Positions 8,577 to 16,884 of a DNA stretch of 64,000 bases are shown piece after piece. A program made the position numbers and the translations under genes. Source of the stretch: Mogibacterium sp. GTDB taxonomy: Bacteria > Bacillota > Clostridia > Peptostreptococcales > Anaerovoracaceae. Where the stretch lies: the NCBI GenBank assembly GCA_017512145.1, contig JAFWHB010000005.1, positions 1 to 64,000 of the forward strand. The letters are read 5' to 3'. The first letter of the stretch is position 1. Every line of letters begins with the position of its first letter. Under the pieces are notes generated by a model. That model had not been told where the DNA came from and ran no database searches. It saw only the letters and a list, made by a program, of their open reading frames with translations.

Positions 8577-8594
8577 ACTTACTGTACCTCCAGT

Positions 8595-9677
8595 CTATGC
8601 AGCCTCTGCTGCTGTCTTCTCAGCCTTTACATAGGTGTTAACAACACCGATAAGAGCAACAACTACGATTCCGATGATAACAGCGATCTTACCTGCAGGT
8701 GTAGGGCCCTCGCCGCTTGATGCGAGTCCGAAGTTGTGGCAGAATGCAGCTCCGACCATAAGTCCGAGAACTGTTACTGCGCTGTCTGCATTACCTTCGC
8801 CGGACATAACGAGCTGTCTGAGTGGGCATCCGCCGAGGAGTACGCAAGCGAATCCAACGAGGAGCATTCCCAGAGCATTCCAGAGTCCGTCAGTGTGAGC
8901 GATTGGCTGCTCAGCCATTCCCAGCTTGAATCCGCCAAGAACGAGGTTAGTGATAAGAGCTGCAACGAGGATAGCGATGAATCCCCAGAGGAGTCTTGTC
9001 TCCTTGAAGAGAACGAGGTCTCTCATTCCGCCAACCATGCACAGTCTTGTTCTCTGAGCGAGAACTCCTACGATGAGGCCTGCGCAAATTGCGAAAGCGA
9101 CTCCTGCGTGCATTGATCCAGGTCCCTCTTCTGAGAAGAACAGGAATGCAGGCTTAGCAAGAAGCAGTACGAAAATAACAACTTCCATAATAGGGAGCAT
9201 GAATCCCTCAGCCTTGGTCAGGCTGTATGTTCTCTTGAGTGAGTATCCATTCTTGAGGAAGAAGATTCCGCAGAAGATTCCGATAACAAATCCAACGAGT
9301 CCAACAACTGCGTTAAGATCTCCGCCGGCAAGTCTCAGGATCATTCTGAACGGGCATCCAAGGAACATAAGGCATCCTACCATTGCGAAGAATCCGAGAA
9401 CGAATCTTGTCATAGGAGCGCTGCCGCCCTTTGAGCTGAATTCTTTCTTAGCGAATGCTGCGCAGAATGCACCGATTACGATACCAACGATCTCAGGTCT
9501 GATGTACTGTACAGGGGCTGCTCTGTGAAGTCCGAGTCCACCTACAGTATCACGCAGGAAGCATGCGATACAGAAGCCCATGTTCTTAGGATTGCCAAGG
9601 TACGAAAGACCTGCAGCAATAACACCAATGACAAGGCCTGCGATGATGATCATCAGCTTATCATTTTTCTTAGCCAT
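8595..9677 (-). CDS. yedE: YedE/YeeE family selenium/sulfur membrane transporter
   Basis: 360 residues with about ten hydrophobic helices arranged as two related halves. Conserved family motifs include GFCIACFLRDT near residue 35, FLGCPFRMILRLAGGD in the first half, and GGCPLRQLVMSGEGNADSA in the second. Membrane cysteines in such motifs relay thiosulfate in YeeE. The selenium-metabolism branch, often named YedE or FdhT, accompanies SelD-dependent pathways. GGAGG lies seven bases before the ATG. No selD, selA or molybdenum hydroxylase is in the window, so a selenium role is inferred from the YedF-DUF3343 context. Confidence 0.9.
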   Translation of the reverse strand: MAKKNDKLMIIIAGLVIGVIAAGLSYLGNPKNMGFCIACFLRDTVGGLGLHRAAPVQYIRPEIVGIVIGAFCAAFAKKEFSSKGGSAPMTRFVLGFFAMVGCLMFLGCPFRMILRLAGGDLNAVVGLVGFVIGIFCGIFFLKNGYSLKRTYSLTKAEGFMLPIMEVVIFVLLLAKPAFLFFSEEGPGSMHAGVAFAICAGLIVGVLAQRTRLCMVGGMRDLVLFKETRLLWGFIAILVAALITNLVLGGFKLGMAEQPIAHTDGLWNALGMLLVGFACVLLGGCPLRQLVMSGEGNADSAVTVLGLMVGAAFCHNFGLASSGEGPTPAGKIAVIIGIVVVALIGVVNTYVKAEKTAAEAA

Positions 9678-9711
9678 AACTTATCCTCCATATAAATAAT
9701 CCATATAAAAA

Positions 9712-9746
9712 GTGTAGAAGCAGATAAAACTGCTTCTACACATTTT
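9712..9746 (-). terminator. Perfect hairpin between proC and yedE
   Basis: GTGTAGAAGCAG (9712-9723) pairs perfectly with CTGCTTCTACAC (9730-9741) around a 6-base loop. In the minus direction the stem is followed by TTTTTAT, the form of an intrinsic terminator. It should end the proC operon, but lies only 35 bases upstream of the yedE start. A second perfect 7-base hairpin (ACTATAG/CTATAGT, 9800-9820) lies just after the proC stop. Any yedE promoter must read through, or lie between, these structures. Confidence 0.75.
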
Positions 9747-9834
9747 ATTCTCATTTGAAAGCATTAACCAATTGAGTAAATATATCCCCAAGTAGAGGTA
9801 CTATAGATAAAAGCTATAGTTCCAATCAGGACTC

Positions 9835-10626
9835 CTATAACTCCCTTGAACGATCTGTCGCTGCAACAACCGCCTTCATGACAGCCGAGCGCATTCCGCC
9901 TTCTTCAAGCTTCTCGACCCCTTCAATAGTTGTTCCGGCAGGTGAAGATACCATGTCCTTGACCTGGCCAGGGTGCATACCCGTCTCCAGGATCATCTTA
10001 GCTGTTCCGAGCACAGTCTGAGCTGCCATCTTCATTGCAACCGGTCTTGTAAGTCCCTGCTTGACTCCGCCGTCTGCAAGAGCCTCAATGAACATAGCTG
10101 CATATGCCGGGCCGCCGCCTGACAGTCCGCAGATAGCGTCTATATCATATTCCTTGACCCACTCAACAATTCCGATGGATTCGAAGAGATCAACCGCGAA
10201 AGCCTTCTCTTCATCCGTAAAGTCTGTCTCCTTGCAGAGACCGAATGCTCCCTCGAATACCATTGCCGGCGTATTAGGAAGAAGCCTCAGGATTCTTGGC
10301 TTGCCTCCGTCGATAGCCTTCTTGAGCCTCTCGATAGTCACTCCTGCTACGATGGACAGCATAGCCTTGCCCTTGAGCGCCTTCTTGCACATGCCGAGAG
10401 CCTCTTCCATCTGCTGCGGCTTGACCGCAAGAAGAATGACATCCGACTCAGCGCAGAGTGTCTCATCATCTGCAGATACATGCAGTCCGAGCTCGCGAGC
10501 CTCATCATTCCTTATCTCGAGAATGTCATAAACATTAACATCCTCAGCCTTGAGTGTGCCCTTAGCAAGAGCGCCCCTTACGATAGCGCCGCCCATGTTG
10601 CCAAATCCAATAACTCCGAATTTCAT
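9835..10626 (-). CDS. proC: Pyrroline-5-carboxylate reductase
   Basis: 263 residues from the ATG at 10626, with GGAGG nine bases upstream; the frame extends further but without family similarity. The N-terminal Rossmann motif GVIGFGNMGGAIVRG is typical. Also present are the AVKPQQME strand, LPNTPAMV, and the C-terminal signature DMVSSPAGTTIEGVEKLEEGG. The enzyme reduces 1-pyrroline-5-carboxylate to proline with NAD(P)H. No proA or proB is in the window. It is the last gene of the tetR-alpha-galactosidase operon, 22 bases after the L-ATC hydrolase gene. Confidence 0.96.
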   Translation of the reverse strand: MKFGVIGFGNMGGAIVRGALAKGTLKAEDVNVYDILEIRNDEARELGLHVSADDETLCAESDVILLAVKPQQMEEALGMCKKALKGKAMLSIVAGVTIERLKKAIDGGKPRILRLLPNTPAMVFEGAFGLCKETDFTDEEKAFAVDLFESIGIVEWVKEYDIDAICGLSGGGPAYAAMFIEALADGGVKQGLTRPVAMKMAAQTVLGTAKMILETGMHPGQVKDMVSSPAGTTIEGVEKLEEGGMRSAVMKAVVAATDRSREL

Positions 10627-10648
10627 CTCTTGTTCCCTCCTGTTATCA

Positions 10649-11332
10649 TCAGAACTTCTCGTCAGCAAAGTCCATAATTCTATCGTAATCAGCCTGTCCG
10701 AACAGGTCAATATAATCATTAACGGCTCTGCAGATTATATCCTCTGCATCATCAGGGAAAAACTCCCTGACCGTCTTAGTGATAGTGTAATAAATATGAG
10801 CTGTATGGAAGTCAAAATCTCTCATCGCGCTCGTTCCGAGCTCAGCCTTCTTCGCTGCTATCATGCTGACTTCCTCGTCTGTCAGAGGTTTGCCCCAGTC
10901 AAAGTCACATCTTGTGCCGCCCCAGCTCATCGAAGTCGTCAGCGGTGTGCAGACAGCTCCGCAGCCAAAGCCCTCATATACTGCAGCATCAACATTTACG
11001 CAGTACTCACGGCCGTATTCAAGGATATCATACTTCTTCCAGGCCTCGCACCATGCGCACTTGCTGATATATGTCCTGAATGTCGGCTGAGTTACAAGAG
11101 TTCCGAACTCCATCTGGCCAGGATAATCAGGCTTCCATTCTCCATATGCCTGATTTGTCCACAGATCGACAGGGTCGCCGCATGCTCTTGCCCTTGCTGC
11201 CATCCTGGCGCCGCGCTCCCTTCCGTATCTCTTCATACCTTCCTGTATCACGCTGCGTCCCTCTTCCTGATGTGCGAGTATCGTATATTTACTCAGGAAC
11301 GCAAACATCATCGCCTGATTCTCTATCTTCAT
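10649..11332 (-). CDS. L-2-amino-thiazoline-4-carboxylate hydrolase family protein
   Basis: 227 residues. The sequence resembles the L-ATC hydrolase family: a central ISKCAWCEAWKKY block, then GREYCVNVDAAVYEGFG, then a short GTRCDFDW segment. In Pseudomonas the named enzyme opens L-2-amino-thiazoline-4-carboxylate to S- or N-carbamoyl-cysteine during cysteine formation. Many clostridial members are annotated by this domain alone, and the substrate here is unproved. Nine bases separate it from the alpha-galactosidase gene upstream. The conserved cysteines could be catalytic or structural. Confidence 0.7.
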   Translation of the reverse strand: MKIENQAMMFAFLSKYTILAHQEEGRSVIQEGMKRYGRERGARMAARARACGDPVDLWTNQAYGEWKPDYPGQMEFGTLVTQPTFRTYISKCAWCEAWKKYDILEYGREYCVNVDAAVYEGFGCGAVCTPLTTSMSWGGTRCDFDWGKPLTDEEVSMIAAKKAELGTSAMRDFDFHTAHIYYTITKTVREFFPDDAEDIICRAVNDYIDLFGQADYDRIMDFADEKF

Positions 11333-11341
11333 AAATGCACC

Positions 11342-13546
11342 TCACATTCTATCACAGATCTCGAGATGCCATACTGCGCAGTCATACTCATTCAGAACCC
11401 TTGGGACCCTTATTCCTGCCTCCATAAGCGCATCTGCAGGAAGCACTCTGTCCTCTTCATCTGCAAGAGAGCAGCTGACCTTGTAGAAGGCTCCTTGTTT
11501 CAGGCCTCTTATCCTGAAGTACATGTTAGTCATGTTGCCATGTTTGTTCTGAAGCACGGCAGTTACTATAGCCCTGCTCCCGTCTTCTGCCACATGAGCC
11601 CATGCTGCACAGATATCCTTCGCAGGGTCTGTAAGTCTGTAATAGAGCCCTGTCCTTCTCAGCTCCTCATCCTTCCGGAACTCTTCAAGCTGGGATCTTA
11701 TCGAAAGGCGTTCTTCATCTGTAAGTCTGGCCGGATCAAGCTCGTATCCGAAGGTGCCGCTCATTGCGACAGCCGCCCTTGTTGCAAAAGGAACAGTCCT
11801 TCCGGTCTGGTGGTTAGGACATGCCGATACATGAGCTCCTACAGTACATGACGGATATCCGTATGAAGTACCGTACTGTATAAGGAGTCTGTCGATCGCG
11901 TCAGTATTGTCACTGCACCAGATCTGTGGAGTATAGTACAGCATTCCTGCATCAAACCTGCCGCCTCCTCCGCTGCAGCCTTCTATGAGAAGGTCAGGAT
12001 ACCTCACGAAGAGCCTCTCAAGGACATCATAGAGACCCAGCATGTAGTCATGCATTACCCTGCCCTGGAATTCAGCAGTCTGTGAATAGACATCCGCTAT
12101 GGATCTGTTGTAATCCCACTTGAGATATTCGATATTGCCCTGATCAAGGACACTCGTGATCTGCTCATACATCCAGTCTCTGACCTCTTTGCGCGAAAGG
12201 TCAAGGACCAGCTGATACCTGCCTCTTACCGGCTTCTTGCCCGGAACTGCCAGCGCCCAGTCAGGATGCATCTGATATAATTCGCTGTCCTCATTTACCA
12301 TCTCAGGCTCCATCCAGATACCGAATCTGACGCCAGCCTTGTTCACTCCGGCAATGAGCTCAGCCAGTGAGCATCCAAGCTTGTCCTCATTGGCATTCCA
12401 GTCGCCAAGTCCTCTGAGATCATCATCCCTGGTCCCGAACCAGCCATCATCAAGGACCAGCATGTCGATTCCCAGCTCAGCAGCTTCACTCGCAAGTCTG
12501 ATGATTGATTCTCCGGTGAAGTCAAAATATGAAGCTTCCCAGCTGTTGATGAGCACAGGTCTTGCAGAATCCTTGTATTTGCCTCTGCAGACATGATCTC
12601 TCAGACACTTATGATGCGAGTGAGATAATGCCTCGATGCCTGAATTACTGTAGCACATGATGACCTCAGGCGCAGTCAGGCTCTCACCCGGATGGAGAGG
12701 ATATGCGAATTTCTCTCCGGAAAGACCCATCTGTAATCTTGTCTGTCCGTACTGATCCCGCTCAGCCTCGGCACTGAAGCCTCCGCTGTATACGAACTGC
12801 ATCGACCAGCATCTGCCTGCTTCCTCTGTAGTATCTCTGTCAGTGAGAATGACAAACGGATTGTACTGATGAGATGATGCGCCTCTTCTGCTTCCGATCA
12901 CATGTGCTCCCCTCGAGACGTACTGCCTCTCCGGGATCCTCTCCATTGCATGTCTTCCGCAGAAGGTGATCATGTCATAGTCTCCTCCGGCAAAGTCGAT
13001 ACAGGCTGTGCCGAGTCTCTGCACTATCAGGTTGTCATCGCCGTTATTCGTGACAATGACACTTCTTGTGATTATGTCAAGCGAAGGCAGCACGCCATAC
13101 AGCAAAGTCACGTCGAGTCCAAGCCTATCATCTCTAAGGAAGACCTTGAGAGTCTCCGCCTCGTCATCATCTGCGTATACTGCCGGAAGTCCTTCCAGTG
13201 AATACTTTCCTCTGACTATCTCATGGCCTGTGTACTTAGGGTCGCAGCCAAATGCTCCATTCGATGCCCTTACAACAAGCATAGGAGATCTGAAGTCTCC
13301 GGTTCCCTGCACCGGGAATTCCTGCGGAAGAGCGTCGAGAGAGTATGTCCTGTCTGAACCTGCATCATACGGACTCCCCGACATGCCTCTGTCAGCAAAA
13401 TCGAGGAGGTACTCCATGCACCCCTCCGTACGTCTTCCATAATATAAATGCAAGAGATAGTCATACTTATCTGCCTGCATCTGATATGTAGAGTGCTCAG
13501 TATGCAGCGTCAGTGTTCTTGTGTTATTGTCGTATATTATTGCCAT
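11342..13546 (-). CDS. Alpha-galactosidase, glycoside hydrolase family 36
   Basis: 734 residues, full length for GH36, with an N-terminal beta-sandwich (about 1-320), a central TIM barrel and a C-terminal beta domain. The nucleophile is D478 in YLKWDYNR. The acid/base lies in WCSDNTD (543-549), and the substrate-binding VLDDGWFG and GIWMEPEMVNEDSELY motifs are clear. No signal peptide is seen, so it works in the cytoplasm on melibiose- or raffinose-type galactosides after uptake. AAGGAG lies six bases before the ATG. It sits 17 bases downstream of a TetR gene; no sugar transporter or galactose pathway gene is adjacent, which is unusual. Confidence 0.95.
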   Translation of the reverse strand: MAIIYDNNTRTLTLHTEHSTYQMQADKYDYLLHLYYGRRTEGCMEYLLDFADRGMSGSPYDAGSDRTYSLDALPQEFPVQGTGDFRSPMLVVRASNGAFGCDPKYTGHEIVRGKYSLEGLPAVYADDDEAETLKVFLRDDRLGLDVTLLYGVLPSLDIITRSVIVTNNGDDNLIVQRLGTACIDFAGGDYDMITFCGRHAMERIPERQYVSRGAHVIGSRRGASSHQYNPFVILTDRDTTEEAGRCWSMQFVYSGGFSAEAERDQYGQTRLQMGLSGEKFAYPLHPGESLTAPEVIMCYSNSGIEALSHSHHKCLRDHVCRGKYKDSARPVLINSWEASYFDFTGESIIRLASEAAELGIDMLVLDDGWFGTRDDDLRGLGDWNANEDKLGCSLAELIAGVNKAGVRFGIWMEPEMVNEDSELYQMHPDWALAVPGKKPVRGRYQLVLDLSRKEVRDWMYEQITSVLDQGNIEYLKWDYNRSIADVYSQTAEFQGRVMHDYMLGLYDVLERLFVRYPDLLIEGCSGGGGRFDAGMLYYTPQIWCSDNTDAIDRLLIQYGTSYGYPSCTVGAHVSACPNHQTGRTVPFATRAAVAMSGTFGYELDPARLTDEERLSIRSQLEEFRKDEELRRTGLYYRLTDPAKDICAAWAHVAEDGSRAIVTAVLQNKHGNMTNMYFRIRGLKQGAFYKVSCSLADEEDRVLPADALMEAGIRVPRVLNEYDCAVWHLEICDRM

Positions 13547-13563
13547 TGTTTGCTCCTTGTTTG

Positions 13564-14151
13564 TTATTTCCTTATTTCTGACAGCAGCCCGTTGAATCCA
13601 TTCACGATCAGGATGCTCAGGCGCATTGATAGCTCCTCAATAGACTCACTTCTGTCTGAATAGAACCAGCTCTGATATGCCTGCAGCATTCCTGCTACTG
13701 CGAATTCCATCATCATCTTGAGAGTAGGCTCATCAACATGTATCTGATCAGCAGATGTCTTCTTTATACTCTTGGTGAGTGCTGCTGCTATCTTCTGTAC
13801 CATATTGCCGTCATACTCTATCTTCATGAGGTGCTCGCATATATCCTTGAGATTGTAACCTATTGCAAGCAGACGTCTGCATATCTCCTTAGGATTCTCA
13901 AGAGCCTCTACCAGATCTATACCGGCCATTGAGCTGTCGAAAGCCTTGATTATCTCTGTTTCCATTTCATCTATCAGTTCAGAGATATCATTGTAATGAT
14001 TGTAGAAGGTCTTACGATTGACATCCGCAAGTTCTGCTATATCTCTGACAGTTATACTGCGCACGCCCTTGGTTGTTACGAGCTCGACAAAGGCATTGTG
14101 GATCGCCTTCTTGGTCTTGATAACTCGTCTGTCTGTTCTCTTATCCTTCAT
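13564..14151 (-). CDS. TetR family regulator
   Basis: 195 residues. The N-terminal helix-turn-helix reads TKKAIHNAFVELVTTKG then ITVRDIAELADVNRKTFYNHY and NDISELIDEME. The C-terminal domain resembles the clostridial TetR branch with a helical TetR_C-type core. It heads an apparent operon with the alpha-galactosidase, L-ATC hydrolase and proC genes, and also borders the YhgE module. A palindrome on its own promoter suggests autorepression. Its inducer is unknown; a sugar or a membrane-active compound are both possible given the neighbours. Confidence 0.9.
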   Translation of the reverse strand: MKDKRTDRRVIKTKKAIHNAFVELVTTKGVRSITVRDIAELADVNRKTFYNHYNDISELIDEMETEIIKAFDSSMAGIDLVEALENPKEICRRLLAIGYNLKDICEHLMKIEYDGNMVQKIAAALTKSIKKTSADQIHVDEPTLKMMMEFAVAGMLQAYQSWFYSDRSESIEELSMRLSILIVNGFNGLLSEIRK

Positions 14152-14190
14152 CTGAAAACCTCATAATCTAATTCGTGTATTGTCAGATAA

Positions 14191-14224
14191 ATGTATAATA
14201 ATATACATATGTTGCATAAGTCAA
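14191..14224 (-). promoter_or_regulatory. Promoter and palindromic operator of the second TetR gene
   Basis: Minus strand TTGACT (14224-14219) and TATTAT (14200-14195) are 18 bases apart. ATGTATA-N4-TATACAT (14191-14208) is a perfect 7-base-arm palindrome lying over the -10 element, the classical position for repression. Confidence 0.55.
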
Positions 14225-14241
14225 AGCATTTGTATGAAGAA

Positions 14242-14259
14242 GCCCGGCCGGAGCCGGGC
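14242..14259 (-). terminator. GC-rich hairpin after the YhgE module
   Basis: GCCCGGC (14242-14248) pairs with GCCGGGC (14253-14259) around a CGGA loop, seven bases after the YhgE stop. The following T-rich stretch on the minus strand is short (TTCTTC), so termination may be partial. Confidence 0.55.
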
Positions 14260-14265
14260 AATCGT

Positions 14266-16419
14266 CTATAACATTATGTCGCTCTTCTGCTTGCTCTCAG
14301 CAATGAGCCTGTTGATCCACAGAGCCGGCTTGTAAAGCAGCTGGCCGAGTATCACAGATCCTACGAAGAATAGCGCAAGAGTTCCCATGCACTTAGCATA
14401 AGTATGATCAAATGTGCCGCCTATGCACTCTCTCATGGCAGTCATCGAATACCTGAAAGGCATGAATGGATAGAGGACTTTGAACACATCCGGAAGTACT
14501 TCCACAGGATATGTTCCACCGGAACCTGCTACCTGAAGCACCAGTATGATGACTCCGGCGGCCATGCCGATATTATCAAGAGCGAATACCAGAGCATAGT
14601 TGATCATCATGAAGCAGATGCCGTTCATGCAGGCCTGCAGTACGAACAGTACAGGATGGAGGCACTGAATCTTCACATACAGAAGGTCTCCGAGCGATAC
14701 TATGAGTGCCTGCGCAAGTCCTATGATCAGATACAGTCCGTATCTGCCGAAGAACTTCTGGTAAAGTCTTGGCTTTACCAGATCCTTACGTTCTTTGACT
14801 TTGACCTTGATAAGAACAGCTGTCAGGAGAGCGCCGACCCATTGTGCCAGTACTGTATAGAAAGGCGCCATGGCTGATCCGTATGTCTCTATCGGATAGA
14901 TCACCGATGTATCCATCTTGACCGGTGATGCCAGATAGGACGCGAATCTCCCGGAGTTCTCCGAAAGGATGCTGTCAGCCTCTGCAAGGTCCTGATTGCC
15001 TGCTACTGCAGCCATCAGCTCAGCGAGAACATCAAGGTTGCTCCTCATAGCGATCAGATTTGATCTGGTTCCTGCCACACCCTTGTCGAGTTTGCCGAGT
15101 GATGATCCATATCCGTCAAATACTCCTCCAAGCTGCTCGAGGATCCCGCCAAGACCTGTAAGTGACTGCTTCATGCCTTCAATCGAAGCGCTTGTCTGCT
15201 GCAGCGCTGTGCGAAGCTTCCTGTCAAGCTCAGAGAGGTTGTCGGTCTTAAGCGCCGTATCTATCGCGGCTCCTTTCGATCCTGCAATAATAGTCCTGAT
15301 ATCCTGTACATTCTGCTGCATCTCAGGCCAGTTCTCATCTGTTGCCGGAACGAGCAGATCAAGCTTTGCAGCGATCGCTTCGAGGTCCTTGTTCTGTTCC
15401 TCGAACTGCGACGCAAGGGTATTGAGGCCGAGCGTCTTGAGAGATTCCGCCGCAGAGCTGTTGGATTTCTGCATTTCGGCGACGAGCTTCTTCTGGGTAT
15501 CGAGCTCATTCTCTACAAATGAATTATATAGGTCCTTATCCTGATATACCGCCTCAAGCCTGCTGTCGAGAGCTGAAAGATTCGATCTTGTCTGCGAATT
15601 GATCCTGGTTACCGAGTCGATCGCCTGGGTATATGCACTGTCGTTCTCAGGTGCAATTGTCGAGGCTGTGTCGAGAACTTTCTTCTCAGAGGTAACCGCA
15701 TCTCCGGCGCTATCGGTCAAAGCTCCGGATACTTTAAGAAGGCTGTCTGCCGCATCCGAGAGAGAGCTTGCCGCATCGAGCATTACGATGCAGTCATCAA
15801 GACGCTCGCTCAGGAGCTCGATCCTGTTGCTGAGATCAGCGAATATATCCTGAGGATCATATCCTGATGCCTCTGCTACAGAGACCGCATCTGCAACATA
15901 ACCTGCAAGTGTCTGAACGAAGGCAGCATTCACTTCTTCCTGTACAGCTGTCTTGGCTTTGCCTGTGATCTTAGGCGCTATAGCGTTCTTCTTCTCGTTC
16001 TCATAATAGATCAGCTTAGGATTCTCAAGACTTCCGCTGATGAAGCTAAGAGCGTCCGAGCTGAAGTCCTCCGGAATGATAAGCGCAGCATAGTAGTCAC
16101 TTGCATAGACTCCGTCAAGAGCCTCTTTGCTCGAATCGGCAAACTTCCAGCCGATCGCATCATTTGCCTGAAGTGCTGATACTATCTTCTCTCCTACATT
16201 GATCTCTATTCCTACAGCGTTAGCTCCTTTATCTTCATTCGCTACAACTACGGATATCCTTCCTGTAGCATCAGAATCGTATGGGGACCAGTTCGAGAAG
16301 ATATTGAACCATGCATAGAGGCAAGGTATTATGCAAAGTCCCATGATGGTTATCATTGCAACTACACTGGAGGTGCATTTCCTGAGATCGTGTCCGATTA
16401 TATTAAATATATTCTTCAC
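14266..16419 (-). CDS. YhgE/Pip family membrane protein (second copy)
   Basis: 717 residues. It has the YhgE/Pip plan: an N-terminal transmembrane helix, a long extracytoplasmic region with predicted coiled coils (about 190-500), and five or so C-terminal helices of the ABC-2 permease type. Family motifs such as PCLYAWFNIFSNWSPYD near residue 33 and SVIYPIETYGSAMAPFYTVLAQWVGALL are present. The start is GTG at 16419 with GGAGG upstream, overlapping the preceding stop by four bases. Relatives include the phage infection protein Pip and the type VII secretion component EsaA. No ATPase is encoded beside it. Its transport role is unknown. Confidence 0.9.
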   Translation of the reverse strand: MKNIFNIIGHDLRKCTSSVVAMITIMGLCIIPCLYAWFNIFSNWSPYDSDATGRISVVVANEDKGANAVGIEINVGEKIVSALQANDAIGWKFADSSKEALDGVYASDYYAALIIPEDFSSDALSFISGSLENPKLIYYENEKKNAIAPKITGKAKTAVQEEVNAAFVQTLAGYVADAVSVAEASGYDPQDIFADLSNRIELLSERLDDCIVMLDAASSLSDAADSLLKVSGALTDSAGDAVTSEKKVLDTASTIAPENDSAYTQAIDSVTRINSQTRSNLSALDSRLEAVYQDKDLYNSFVENELDTQKKLVAEMQKSNSSAAESLKTLGLNTLASQFEEQNKDLEAIAAKLDLLVPATDENWPEMQQNVQDIRTIIAGSKGAAIDTALKTDNLSELDRKLRTALQQTSASIEGMKQSLTGLGGILEQLGGVFDGYGSSLGKLDKGVAGTRSNLIAMRSNLDVLAELMAAVAGNQDLAEADSILSENSGRFASYLASPVKMDTSVIYPIETYGSAMAPFYTVLAQWVGALLTAVLIKVKVKERKDLVKPRLYQKFFGRYGLYLIIGLAQALIVSLGDLLYVKIQCLHPVLFVLQACMNGICFMMINYALVFALDNIGMAAGVIILVLQVAGSGGTYPVEVLPDVFKVLYPFMPFRYSMTAMRECIGGTFDHTYAKCMGTLALFFVGSVILGQLLYKPALWINRLIAESKQKSDIML

Positions 16420-16883
16420 CTGGCACCTCCTTCCTCTGAAGAAGGCTCAGGTTCAGGTTCTGCCACAGGTGCAGGCTCTTCAGCACCGGCATTACCCTCC
16501 GGAAGCGATAGTCTGCCTGTACGGATCTCATTTATCCTCTCACGGAGTCTGCCCTGGATCCTCTCAGGATGTACGAACAGCTCATCGAATTCTGCTTCCT
16601 GGCTCGTCATATCTTCCAGGGTTTTCTTGATGGAGTCATCAAGGTATTCTACCGTGATAAGATATGCGCACAGAATGAACATGCTGATGACCCATATGAT
16701 AAGGAATACTACCCTGTCACTTTCCGTCATTGCCCGGATCGCACCGAGCACTACAGGAAGAACGATAAGGCCTATCATTCCTCTTCTTATTCTTCTCTTG
16801 TTGCTCTCATGAAGCTGCTCCGCACGGTCGTAAAGCTGCGAATACAGACTTTCGTAATTGTTGTTGATCTGTCTTTCGTCCAT
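16416..16883 (-). CDS. Small two-helix membrane protein between two YhgE genes
   Basis: 155 residues from the ATG at 16883, chosen for its GGAGG nine bases upstream. Two adjacent hydrophobic segments (about residues 36-55 and 58-77) are joined by a short loop, with charged coiled-coil-like flanks. The tail is rich in Pro, Glu and Ala (AEEPAPVAEPEPEPSSEEGG). No family is recognised. The start lies one base after the stop of the first YhgE gene and the end overlaps the second by four bases. That coupling on both sides suggests all three act as one membrane assembly, with this protein as an accessory subunit. Confidence 0.85.
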   Translation of the reverse strand: MDERQINNNYESLYSQLYDRAEQLHESNKRRIRRGMIGLIVLPVVLGAIRAMTESDRVVFLIIWVISMFILCAYLITVEYLDDSIKKTLEDMTSQEAEFDELFVHPERIQGRLRERINEIRTGRLSLPEGNAGAEEPAPVAEPEPEPSSEEGGAR

Positions 16884-16884
16884 A

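Noticed and set aside
8736..9116. 126-codon plus-strand frame across yedE.
   Set aside because: Shadow of yedE on the opposite strand; repeated Ser/Glu composition follows from the antisense of hydrophobic codons.
10550..11851. 433-codon plus-strand frame across proC, the L-ATC hydrolase and alpha-galactosidase genes.
   Set aside because: It lies antisense to three well-recognised genes and shows no domain.
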